Part shown: one piece after another, positions 24,718 through 35,300 of the stretch | How positions within the stretch are numbered: position 1 is the stretch's first letter | Layout of the letters: each line of letters opens with the position of its first letter | Origin: Alnus glutinosa | Lineage: Eukaryota > Streptophyta > Magnoliopsida > Fagales > Betulaceae | Direction: 5' to 3' | DNA: 64,000 bases | Assembly (NCBI RefSeq): GCF_958979055.1 | Contig: NC_084889.1 | Coordinates: 1,364,001-1,428,000, forward strand | The notes under the pieces: model-generated | What the model was told of the DNA's origin: nothing | Database searches by the model: none | What the model saw: the letters and a program-made list of their open reading frames with translations, nothing else | Translations under genes and position numbers: made by a program

Positions 24718-24948
24718 TTAACCTTCATAAGTTTGTGATGTTTCTCCTCCCTGCCTCGCTCTTTCTCCTCCCATGGCTCTTAGAACAGCAAGAAATTGCT
24801 CATCGGTTTGTGTAGGATCCATAATGAAGAAATTTTTGAACCTTCCAAAAATTACAAGAATTCCGAAAAGTGCAGTAGGATTTGACGAGTCTAAATTACG
24901 GATATTTTTTTTTACTTAAGAGGCTTGTGCATCTGAGGGTTTGCTCTC
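23507..24948 (-). mobile_element. Endogenous plant-rhabdovirus-derived insertion (EVE)
   Basis: A 1442-bp insertion flanked by a perfect 14-bp direct repeat TTCTTCTTCATTTC (23493-23506 and 24949-24962). The corresponding undisrupted site is in the PP2AA leader intron at 21099-21112. It contains a nucleocapsid-like gene on the minus strand preceded by about 126 nt of non-coding sequence. No poly(A) tail is visible at its 3' side (left end) and no other viral gene is present. The long TSD suggests target-primed reverse transcription by a host LINE-type machinery acting on viral RNA; the lack of a poly(A) tail suggests a truncated or internally primed template. Confidence 0.85.
24718..24822 (-). 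pseudogene. In-frame N-terminal segment of the viral N-like gene, closed by a nonsense codon
   Basis: The 34 codons from ATG 24822 to a TAA at 24720-24718 are in the same frame as, and directly abut, the main ORF. Together they look like one ancestral reading frame broken by a single stop. Alternatively the segment could be a natural upstream ORF. It has no recognisable domain by itself. Confidence 0.6.
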
Positions 24949-25790
24949 TTCTTCTTCATTTCCTGGCAACCAACCAGAGCAAAATCGAGGAACGATTAAT
25001 ATCCACACTCCAATATCTAAAACAAACTGTAGAATTCAAATCCAAAACATGAAGGAACTATTGAGAAATAAAAGGAGCAGAGGAAAACTGGGATTCCAAA
25101 GCCTGGAAACCCTAAAATCTCCTCTTGTATGCCGAAGAAACGAGTGAAAATGAATTCGTTTGGGACCCGAGGGAACTCCGAGTCTCAGACTGATAGGATC
25201 CAATGGATTATATAAAGAGAAATTAAAGAAATAAGAGAAAAGGAGAAAGAAGAGATCACTTCGAGGGGATCGGGCCTCCAAGCTGAATTGGGTTTAATGA
25301 GAACATCGTAATTTGTAGAAAACAATTAATGAAAGACATTGTATCTTGCAGAAATTAAACAATCAAAAGCATAGGGACTCAACAAAGGGGAAGGTTCGAG
25401 AAGTGAGAATCCTATCACAGACTATGCCTAGCGGCTAGCGCAACTCCTCAGCTCAGTCAAGTGAGAGTTTCTTCGTTCTAAAGCATTACATAATATGAAA
25501 CTTAAAATATGGTTTTATATTCTTTTCCCCAGGTTTCTAGGAAACCAAACAAAGAGAAAGAATTCAAAATTAGCCAAAAGAAAACTAAGCATTACACTGT
25601 TTGGAGCAAATCAATGAAATTGAGAAGTGGGAGTTCTCCTACCGGATCTCAACGCGTTCCCGCTGGCTGCCTCCGATTCACACACAGAGAGACATGAGAG
25701 CCGAGAGAGAAAAGTTTTTGTGTTGAGTGAATGAGATGATTGGACGCCCAGAAGAGACTAGGTTAGAATTGAAAGTGGAAGCATATGGGC
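24949..25790 (-). repeat. Duplicated PP2AA promoter, leader exon and proximal leader intron
   Basis: Similar to PP2AA 21099-21750 over its length apart from a 227-bp insert at 25191-25417. Shared text includes GGAACGATTAA.ATCCACAC, TCAGCTCAGTCAAGTGAGAG and GGATCTCAACGCGTTCCCGC. The 5' UTR splice donor is retained (ATCCG|GTAGGA, intron from 25642). Transcription from here would run leftward into the N-like ORF in its sense direction. The acceptor used by PP2AA is missing, so transcript structure is unknown. Confidence 0.85.
25191..25417. mobile_element. 227-bp MITE inside the duplicated PP2AA leader
   Basis: Terminal inverted repeats TGATAGGATCC / GAATCCTATCA, with a 5-bp duplication CAGAC on each side (25186-25190, 25418-25422). 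It is absent at the corresponding point of the real PP2AA leader (about 21330), so it inserted after the duplication. Confidence 0.75.
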
Positions 25791-26456
25791 TGGGTTTGGG
25801 CCAGAAAGATTTCCTCTTTCTAATTCTTTTTTCGCTCGGTTTTTAAGATTGGGAAAAATATAAATTAAAAATTTTAAAAAAACAAAAAAAAAACAAAAAC
25901 AAAAACAAAAAAAAAACCATGAACTAAAGTTCTTTTTAAAATAGTCTCATGAAATGACAAGTGTATTAAAGTGATATATTAAATTATTTAGGTGTGTAAA
26001 AAAAGCTACTTTTTTTTTATTATATTCCTATAATTCCCTTATTGTCTTAAAAACTAAATTAAAGAATTAATAAAAAAAAAATAAACTAAACTATTTTTTG
26101 GGATAAATGCAAAATTAGTCCATGACCCCATGTAGTTGACTTAAATTACAAATCTCTTCTTACGATATAAAAAATAATTTAGAGGTTCTCAGGGTATGCC
26201 AAAATAACAATTTAGTCTCTGTAGTCTAAGCGGTTGACCAAGATCTGGGTGGACGCCTACCCTTCTTGTCTCGTGGGAATTGTAAATGCTGAACTTCAGG
26301 TGTCTGATAATTAATACAATTACAAGTTCCTTTCAAAAAAAAAAAAAAATATCGTCAAAACACTTGACAGATTCAATTAGTGTTCACACCAACACCAAGA
26401 AAATGATGATATGTATCACTATTAATAAAAAAAATAGAAATATATTAAAAATAGTA

Positions 26457-26690
26457 ATAAATGCAAAATTAATCATTGTGGTTGGTTTAAATTACAAATC
26501 ACTTCATGTCATATCAAAGTGAATTTATAGGTTCCTCGTGTAAGCCAAAAAAAAACAATTTAGTCTCTAGTCAAATTCCATTAAAATCTTAGATGGATTC
26601 CGTTAGGTACCACGTCAACCCAATAAAACGACGACACACGGAAGCGATTTGTAATTTAGGCCAACCATAGGGATTGATTTTACATTTATC
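26457..26690. mobile_element. MITE with about 45-bp terminal inverted repeats
   Basis: The left arm AATGCAAAATTAATCATTGT and GGTTTAAATTACAAATCACTT pair with the right arm AAGCGATTTGTAATTTAGGCC and AGGGATTGATTTTACATTTA. Length is about 234 bp with no coding capacity. Confidence 0.65.
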
Positions 26691-27275
26691 ATTTTCTTTC
26701 CTTTTTTTGTTTAAAAAAATAGTTTAGTTTTTTTTTTGTTTTTTTATTTTATTTTTTAAGAGAATAAGGGTATTATATGAATATAATAAATAAATAAATA
26801 AATTACATTTTTTTGTACACCTTGGTAGCTTAGTGTATCATTTTAGCACACTTCTCACTTTACGAGGCTATTTCAAAATCGACACTTAGTTTTGGGGCCT
26901 TTTTTTTTTTTTTTTTTTTTTCCTTTAAGATTTTATTCCCTTTTTCTTTTTTTGGGGGAAATTTTTTGGAATGTGGGGTTACCCTTGCCATTTAATTTTA
27001 TCGTTAATTTAAACGGTTAGTATGTAAAATATCTATTCTATTCCCATAAAATTTCTAAAAATGTAATTATGCCCTTAGTTTAGAATAATAATTAAAAAAA
27101 GAAAAAAGAAAAACAACCCATTGCGTGGTCTTGACTCTTGAGTCACCCCCATACCCATGGCATGGCAATGGGTGTTTTTCACCTTATTTATTTATTTATT
27201 TATTTTATATAAAATGAGGTATTTTGGTCATTATCTTATTCCGTTACGTTTTAACGAAAAATTAAAAGTAACCAA

Positions 27276-28053
27276 TGCTCCGTTTGCCTCAACGTAAAAT
27301 GGTTTTGGGGAAGTTATTTTTCAGGCAAAATGTTTTTCACCGAAAATATTTTTCGGTGTTTGGCACTTACGGAAAATCACAAATATTTTTTATATTTTCA
27401 CCCAATCATATTAACTTATAAAAATTAATTTTTATTCACAACATAGAAATATATAATATAAAATAATATAATGTAAAATAATATAAAAATCACCGGTGGC
27501 GAGATTCCGTCACTGACCGGCAGAATTCCGGCCACTTTCACTTGATTCAGGCTACTGTTACCGAATTCCGGGATAAAGGTCGGAATCCAGACAGTTTCAT
27601 CGAAATCTTGATTGGTCGGATTCCAGCGAAGGTGGTCGGAATTTGACAATTTGTGCAGGAATCCGACACAACGGCCTAATCCCGGCCAGTAGGCCGAAAG
27701 CCAACCGTTATGGCCGGAATCCAACCATTCTAGTCGCCAGAATTTGGGTTGATCGGATTCCGACAAAGGTGGCTGGAATCCGGCGATAGTGACCAGATGT
27801 TGTCGGATCCTTGTACCTGCCAGATTCTGGTGATAGTCGATTGCGTCGTTTAAAATATGGTCAAATGCGTATGTCGTTTGGGGAAAATGATTTACGCTTT
27901 TAAAAAGCGTAAATTATTTTCCGAAATTTACTAAGCATTTTTTGTCAAACGAAAATCATTTTTCAGTTGACTATTATTTTCACCCCCGTCAAACATCAAA
28001 AAATGCCGAAATCATTTTCTAGAAAACTATTTTACGCCGAAACAAACGGAACA
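27276..28053. mobile_element. Foldback element with TGYTCCGTTTG ends and CCGGAAT subrepeats
   Basis: The left end TGCTCCGTTTGCCTCAACGT and right end ACGCCGAAACAAACGGAACA are inverted repeats; arms extend through AAAATGATTT-rich text. The core 27500-27840 is a loose tandem series around GGAATCCGGC/GATTCCGGC. The 113-codon minus frame here follows the subrepeats and is not taken as a gene. Confidence 0.65.
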
Positions 28054-28357
28054 TAAAAATGGACTGAAAGATTAGAACCTCACATTGTAATTTTTTAAAT
28101 TTTAAGAGAGACATTGAAAAATGCTTAATAGTTGTGAAAATTGCTTAGTAGTTGAGGGGTAACTGATAAGTAAAGCCCCCCCGCTTCTCTTTCCAATTTA
28201 TATAATGAAAAACGGTGGGTTTTGATCATCATCCTTTACTCCAATTAGCCCCCCAAAAAAGTTGATCATTCTATACAAAAGGCATGTAATAGGACCATTG
28301 ATTTGTTGTGAATGAAGGATTAGACTAAGAAAATTAAATTATGGTAAATATATATTA

Positions 28358-28963
28358 GAAAAAAGCGCACATATTCCTTCAAATTACTATCTTATTGTCA
28401 ATGTCTTCTCTCCCCTCTCTCAAACTAACAATTGTGTCAATGTCCATAAACTATCAAAAAATGCCACTATTTCGCTCAAGGCCAGCAAAAATGCAAAATG
28501 ACCCTAATTTTTTTTTTTTCATAAGACAAAAATAACCTTATAAATTAGAAAAATAATTTAAAAACTACTCTCTTTTTTTGTTTGAAAAAAAAAACTTAAA
28601 ACCAAAAACTAAATAAATAAATAAAAAGTGGTTCGAAAATCACCCTCAAAACTTATATGGGGCCAAGCCACTCCCAAAACCGCTTAGGGTGAATCCACCT
28701 CCAAAACTCCAAAAAACGAGCCACCCCTAGATACCTGGGGGTGGTTAAGCCACCCATGAGTATTTATTATTATTATTATTATTGTTGTTGTTGTTTTCAA
28801 TTGATTGCTTTTTTTTACCTTTCAAATTTATTAGAATTTTTTTAAATTTTTTTTAAGGTTATTTTTGTCATTAGGGGGAAATGGACACAATTGGTAGTTT
28901 GAGGTGGACAATGGACATTGACAATGAAGTGGTATTTTGATGGAGGATATGTGTATTTTTTCC
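28358..28963. mobile_element. Mutator-type MITE with 9-bp TSD
   Basis: Ends GAAAAAAGCGCACATATTCC and GGATATGTGTATTTTTTCC are inverted repeats, flanked by a perfect 9-bp duplication TATATATTA (28349-28357 and 28964-28972), the size typical of Mutator-like elements. The arms share text (TTGTCAATGTC, CAATTGTGTC) with 21807-22409. The core has the CCACCCC/GGGGGTGG motif. Confidence 0.75.
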
Positions 28964-29661
28964 TATATATTATTATAAGATGAAGATCATCTATTGTTAA
29001 GTTGCTTGAATTTATAGGTTGTAGGACTCACAAGCCCTGAGTAGCCTAGGATGCGAGATCTAATTGTTCAAATTAGGTGGGCTCAATAACTCTTCTCTTT
29101 TAGGTTGCCCAAATTTATGTGAAATTGGAGCAGCCTAATAACATGAAATCCCACTTCATTATTGCATGGACGTTATTTATCATGTAACAACTTATACAAT
29201 ATTAAATTTATGGACCATAAAATAATTATTTTCTATTTTAGTTGAAATGGATAGAATCATGATCCTTTCATCGCAAATCATCCAAAAAAAAAACATTTTT
29301 TTTTTTTAATCTTTAGTTTCATGGGTCTATTTATATCTAATAGCTTCAGTAATATTTACGGTTAAAAAGAAAAAAAAGTTTCAAGGGATACAATTGATAG
29401 AGGCATAGAGCCTAAATCCGTTGCCTACTTCCCTCGTGTATTTGGATCTTCACTTGTTCAACTGAGCCGGAAAAGAGCCGGTTAATTAAAGTAGAAGGGT
29501 AAATTTATCCAAAAAAATATGAAAATACAAATTTGTCCTTCCTTTTGTACTAACCGGATCTTCTCCAGGATCCCTGTCCATGCCCCAGGGCATTCTCCTC
29601 TCCAAGGTGCTCCAATGGGCTATCTTTCATTTGCAATAAGAAACAAAGTTCATAAGTCTGT

Positions 29662-30649
29662 TGTTAGAACTGTTTTCCGTCCGGTGACGTGTAGATCTTT
29701 GATTCGTCTTGTTTTTATTTTTTTGATAAGTAATAGGAATTTCATTAAAAAAGCGTAAGGCGCCCCTTAGTACACAAGGAGCATACAAATGAAGAACCCA
29801 GCTAGCCCATACAGCAGAACCCAACAAGACCCTCATAAACCCCAAAACCCAACAACACCCAAAACCCAAACCAGTAAAAGCCCCCATTAAACACCCAAAT
29901 AACAACAAAACCCTATTGAAACCCAAAACCCAGCTACAGAAAAAAGCCCCCAAAAAACACCCAACCTACCAAAAAAAAAAAAAAAAACCCCGAAAAACCC
30001 TTCCCAACACCCTTGAGAGACACCCAAACCCGAGCCAACTGCAGCTGAAAAACAGGCCCAAAAAACAACATAGAACCCAGGGAAAAAAAAAAAAAAAAAA
30101 CCCGCAGACACGGTGGAGCATGGAGCAACGCACGCCGGCGCCGATGAGAAATCCGCCGGGAAACCCACAGAAGTCGCGGAAAGCGTCATTGAAGCCGCCT
30201 TGTTTTTCTTAATCTGCAAGGAAGAACAAACAATGCGTCAGAGGGGGGTCTCCCAACGTCCCCTCTCCAATGCCTAAGTCAATGGGCCATTTTGGAGAAT
30301 ATTGAGAGTCGAGAGTTTTGTATATTTTCTGTATATAATCAGAGTGTATTTTGTACCTGGGGTAGCAGCATATTTATAAGCACATAATTTTCAACCGCAT
30401 TGTTCCACCTTCACGTCATGGCTGAGTGGAACCCTTAGTAGGATGAGATAGAGGTTGAGTGGGAGAGTGAGACACTTACTCCTCATAGGATAATGTATTT
30501 ATTTCATGTGTTCCAAATATAGCCTTCAAGGTGTTATAAGACTCTGTTAAGCCTTAGTGACTGAGTGGGTCAAGTTGGGCCAGCAATATTAACTGGGCCC
30601 TGGTTCGGGTATAGGCCCATTTGCCTAAGGGATGATAATTTTCCTAACA
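29662..30649 (-). mobile_element. Solo LTR interrupted by a retroposon
   Basis: This matches the LTRs of the element at 43375-48884 (same TGTTAGAAC...CCTAACA ends, GACGTGTAGATCTTTGATTC, TACCTGGGGTAGCAGC) but lacks internal sequence. Flanks are TCTGT (29657-29661) and CCTGT (30650-30654), a 5-bp TSD with one change. A 482-bp insert splits it at 29717-30198. Strand follows the family orientation deduced from the full element. Confidence 0.85.
29717..30198 (-). mobile_element. Truncated LINE-like retroposon nested in the solo LTR
   Basis: Flanked by a 9-bp duplication CTTGTTTTT (29708-29716 and 30199-30207), with a T-rich left end followed by GATAAGTAATAGGAATTTCA, a text also seen at retroposon ends elsewhere in the window (ATAAGTAATA near 18651). 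The remainder is C/A-rich simple text (AAACCC-type). No intact ORF is present. The 5' end is presumably lost. Confidence 0.7.
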
Positions 30650-31600
30650 CCTGTCAGGATGATCTGATCGGAATATCTCTAATGCCGAAGTAAAAAATAT
30701 CGTAAATAAAAGGGGGCTTTGTAAACTATAGAGCCCTTAGTGTTCATGTTAAACAATATTCATCCTGGTTATGAGAGTTTACCTTTTTATACTTTTTCTT
30801 ACTTGTCCGAGCGGACCAATATGCCATGCATCTCTTTGTTGCGTGTTATCTTGTTATCAGGTTGCTTGAGGTTATCCCAACTCGGCTCAAGGGATGTCCT
30901 TGCTCTTTTACCTTCATACAAAAGGTCAACTAGCATTAAATGATGGAAATTAATGCCTCACGAGTCCTGGCGCATGAGACGGTGCCCTTATAGGTAAAGG
31001 GACTGATGAGGTGCTAAGCAGTGGGTCATTTTGCTGGGTGTAGCCCTGGAAATAAGTCAGGAAGCCTTACTGGGCCTGGGCAAGTGATCCCTATAAGGCG
31101 GATTACTTATCTTGGCCCAATGTCACCTAATAAGGAAGTTAAGGAACTAATGTGAAAGTTAATACCTGCGAGCACCTTCTATAATCCAGTGATCCGCCCA
31201 CTTAATGTGGAATGAACCTTTTTTTTTTTTTTTTGGCCTAAGAATAATGTGTGACTTACTCTCCTAGGGTATGACATGAACATTAAATTATACAGCAGAG
31301 ACAATTTGCAATATATATGAGATGAATGAATTTCATACAATTGAAATTTAGATCGATTTTTTATTTTAATTTATTGAAATTTGATGGACACAGAATCAAA
31401 ACAAGAACGAGTTTAGTCTAATCGTGTATATAGCAAATAGAAGTAAAAGGATTTATGCAGAGTCAATTAAAATGAAATGAGCCACCAGGCTCACCACAGT
31501 CGTCAGATGCACCTTTTTTTTTTTTTTTCCTCGACTTTTTTATATTTTCAAGACAAATACATTAACAAATAACTCAAAATACAGAACACTAATTAAAATA
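30650..31600. other. Intergenic, no gene recognised
   Basis: Moderate-GC DNA with no convincing ORF. It could be the remains of another LTR. Poly(T) tracts lie at 31220-31234 and 31513-31528. Confidence 0.4.
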
Positions 31601-32305
31601 CAAAAATAATTTCACCTTTACATCCCATCAAAACATTTCCGAACTAGTCCTTTTGTCTTCTAATGAGAAACTCTAGATTTCCTTTCAAAAGGGCCTTGAT
31701 AGACCCCGGATGGATTATCCGGCTTAAAAGACCCTATAAGTGAGAACATACATCATTTAAGATAACCTGAAGTACTGTGATCACGACCTCTATACCTTCC
31801 CCTCTGACTCCAAACAGCATTTACAGCCAAATATTGTTAAGATTTCACTTGATGCCAAATCCACCAATAAAACATAAGAAAGAGACATGGTAAAGGCCGT
31901 CGTGGCGTAATCCGTTTGTGTGCGTGTTTTGTGAGCCATCTTCTGTAAAGATTATAAACCAAAAACTATGTTAATAAAATATAAAGAACAACATCCGCGG
32001 AAATCTCTAATCCTCTTTAAGTTTGATTTCATTTCCACTAATAAAATATTGGCATCAGAGAAAAGGCCCATAACTGGAGATTTCCCCGGCTTGGCTTCCA
32101 TTCCATCAGAATAAGATCAAACGAATCCTTGGAGGAGCTGTGTCATCAGTTCAGGACGTCTTCAGTGGCTAGAATTACAATTTTAGGTGAGAAAATTTAC
32201 TGCCTTCCTTACATTTAGGAGGACAAAGTCAACCAAGCAGTAACCAATAATGAATTCCCAAAAACTGTATAAAAAGTAGGAAGATGAAGCAACTGAACAA
32301 GGAAG

Positions 32306-35300
32306 TCAATGGAAGCACCAAAACAGTCTGGTCCAAAACCCAACCTTCTCTTTGGCCTCCGGTGGGTCAATGGGTTCCTTAAAATTTGCTATCTCACTAA
32401 GCTCTTGAAACTCATCAACAAGATTTTGAAGCCTGGCAACAAACTCAATCAGAAGTGATGAAAAAGTTGCTAAGGACAAGGAACTGGCACTTTCATATAC
32501 TTTTGATTCTTCGGCAAGGATGTCATCCCCAGCAAATGAGAGAAGACGTGGCCATGACACTGGTTTCTTAAGCACACTTTCAGAGGATATCCAATGCGGA
32601 ATGGAGGGTTCTACACTCATGTTTGGATTCTGAACATCCAACGTTTCACTGAGGGAATTGATTACCAATCCTTTATTTTCATTGTCTTTGACATCGATGA
32701 AGTTCTGAGGATCGTCAAATTCCTTAGCCTGCCTTACACCTTCCCAGCTCTCTGAATTGACCAGAAGGTATGATTTTTGGTCAATCTTCGATTGCAACTC
32801 TTCTGCTGCTTCATGCACTTCAAGCAGTATGTCTTTGGGGCTTAGTTTTTCCATCTTTTCTACTTTGCTTCCAACCTCACGTAAAACTTTAGCTCCTTCA
32901 GTACAAACCCTCTGAAGTTCACTACTGAAAACGAGTCTCTTTTCTGGTGGTGCCTACAAGTACAGTGTCAAAACAGTTGATAACGTAATGGATAGCTCAA
33001 GAGAAAGATATTATATATTCTCAATGCCTAAAGTGCATTAACACATCATTAGCTACCAAAATGACAGGAAAAAAATAACTTAAACTTTCAGAACTGCTAT
33101 GTTGGAATTGCAAATCTTCTTCACTTATCTTCTTGACGGACATATGAGCAATATGGATTCTTTCTAAAGGATATATAGAAAGATCAAAGTATACACTTTT
33201 TAAGCTAGAATTGGTCATTCATGAATAGTGTAACTGCCATCCCATGAACATATCACATATCTGGGAGCACTATAAATAATCAGGAGGAAATTACCCCTTG
33301 GGGGTGGTAGCATACATATCCCAGCTCTCCAACCCAGAACCTGACCCCAGCCCACATGCGGCATCAACTATTAGATCCACATCAAGTGCCTCCTCAATCT
33401 CTTCTATTTGACAACTTCAAACTTTACCTTACCAAACCACAGTGTTGGCCAAAAGACACACCTAATCTCACATCTGATTTGGCACCAACCTTTTCGGTGC
33501 AGATCCCCCCAGCAGAGTCGCAAGTAGTTGCTCGAGCACAGGTTTCCAATCGTGGCTTATGCTGAGTTTTCACAGTGATCAACAAGCTGAAGCCACAGCT
33601 AAAGGGGGAGAGAGGGATTTGTGGGTTTGGGTGGGAGGGTTGTGGTGTTGTGGAGGGTATTGTATGGCGGTGAGGATTCTATGTAACATTGGTTGATTCT
33701 GATATTGATTATGGATCTTCATACCCAGATTTAAAGGGTCAAACAAAATGAAAATATTGGCATCAACGATTACCACAAATTTTTAGCAGGAGACAGGTGT
33801 TAGATGCCCCCACTGAATTGCAACTATACAAAGCAGAGATCTTAGCAAGAACTCTTAACGACCTCTAGAATTTGAAGTTTAGCCAAATATTGTTCATAAA
33901 GATCTTAGCAAGAACTCTTAACGACTGTCTTACACCAACTCACTGCAGCAAAGGCATCAGCAACATCCTTGTCATAACTACTAATCATACTCTTCAAATC
34001 CTGGTTAATCTTTCACAATACAGATAAAGTAGTCAATTTTGAACTTTTCTATTCACTAAACCAGAATGAAAAAAAAAAACAAAAAATAAAATAAAATTGA
34101 GCATCTTCACTTTCTTGCAATTAAGATAAAGAAACTGAGTGATTTGAATGTTAAAATCTGTCAGGAGAAGCAAGAGAAGAAAATCATTTGGACCATCACA
34201 TTCACACGCCCACAGTTTTATTGTTGCATTTACTATTACAAATCCATTGTCCCCAACTTGCTATTTAATAGCTTCCTACCAACTAAACTAATAAATCACA
34301 ACCAATGAGCAATATATTTATTGAAGGAGAGGTTGTTTAGTTTATAATGAGTAGGGAATTCATCGTCTGCTCAGGAAATGGTATCCACACAACAGTTCGA
34401 AGCAATAACCTGGTTATGTCAAAAACAAATTGACACGTCTCTTAGCAAAGACATTGGTAAATGTCATCATAGATAGATATCGCTGTTCAAATCCTACCAT
34501 AAGTCTCTCTTTTTTTTAGTACGTACATCCTACCATATGTCAAAAAGAAAAAAGAATGGCAAAAGACTGGTGTAACAGTAGGGGTCTGAGGATAAGTAAA
34601 CCATTCAGCACCATGTTAAAACTCAAAATTTAGTATTTCAAGAAAAGAAATATGAAAGAATACTGAAAAGAAAGTAAGATTCAGGACGAATAATTTAACA
34701 ACATTGCTTATTACTTTTGACAAGAGAAACATAGATCACATGGAAGAACTCAAAGACAAATTCAGTGTAAGATTAAAACTTTCCCAAATGCTAGTTCTGA
34801 TTTGTGGCGTTATGAACTGTGCCCCACTCCAAAAGAGTGGAAAGAAAATTTGACATCCTGTGAAGTATAAGAACAGATAAAATGCTGCAAAAAAAATATC
34901 TTGAAAATCACAAGGGAGGGAATAGGTCTATTCACCTGTATTTCTGAAAGTATGCATCCATGCATTGCCATTACCATGAAAGCACAATGCCTCAGTGCAC
35001 CACTTAATTTGACGTAGCTTCTCCAAGGATAATTAAAAGTTCTATAAGGGCCATGAGGCGGTTCCCATATTGCAAAGGCTAACTGAAACATTAATATTAA
35101 GCTAAAATCAAATAACTCCTACCTTTTTGGGTCTATTCAAGAGGAAAGGCAGAACAATTGTGAAATGAGCATACCAGAGATTCCTCTTGGCTTGAAGATT
35201 GTACAGCGGATCTATAGCCACTATACATTGGGTCATCATAAGCTTCGTATGTAAGAATTTTAGAGGGGATCCTCTCATATTCAATGCATTGCAAGTATCC

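Larger units (their letters stand above)
25800..29660. other. Intergenic, MITE-rich, no gene recognised
   Basis: AT-rich DNA holding at least three foldback elements (listed separately). A further half-element near 26101-26240 resembles one arm of 26457-26690. A poly(T) tract lies at about 26901-26921. No open frame with a recognisable domain is present. Confidence 0.55.
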
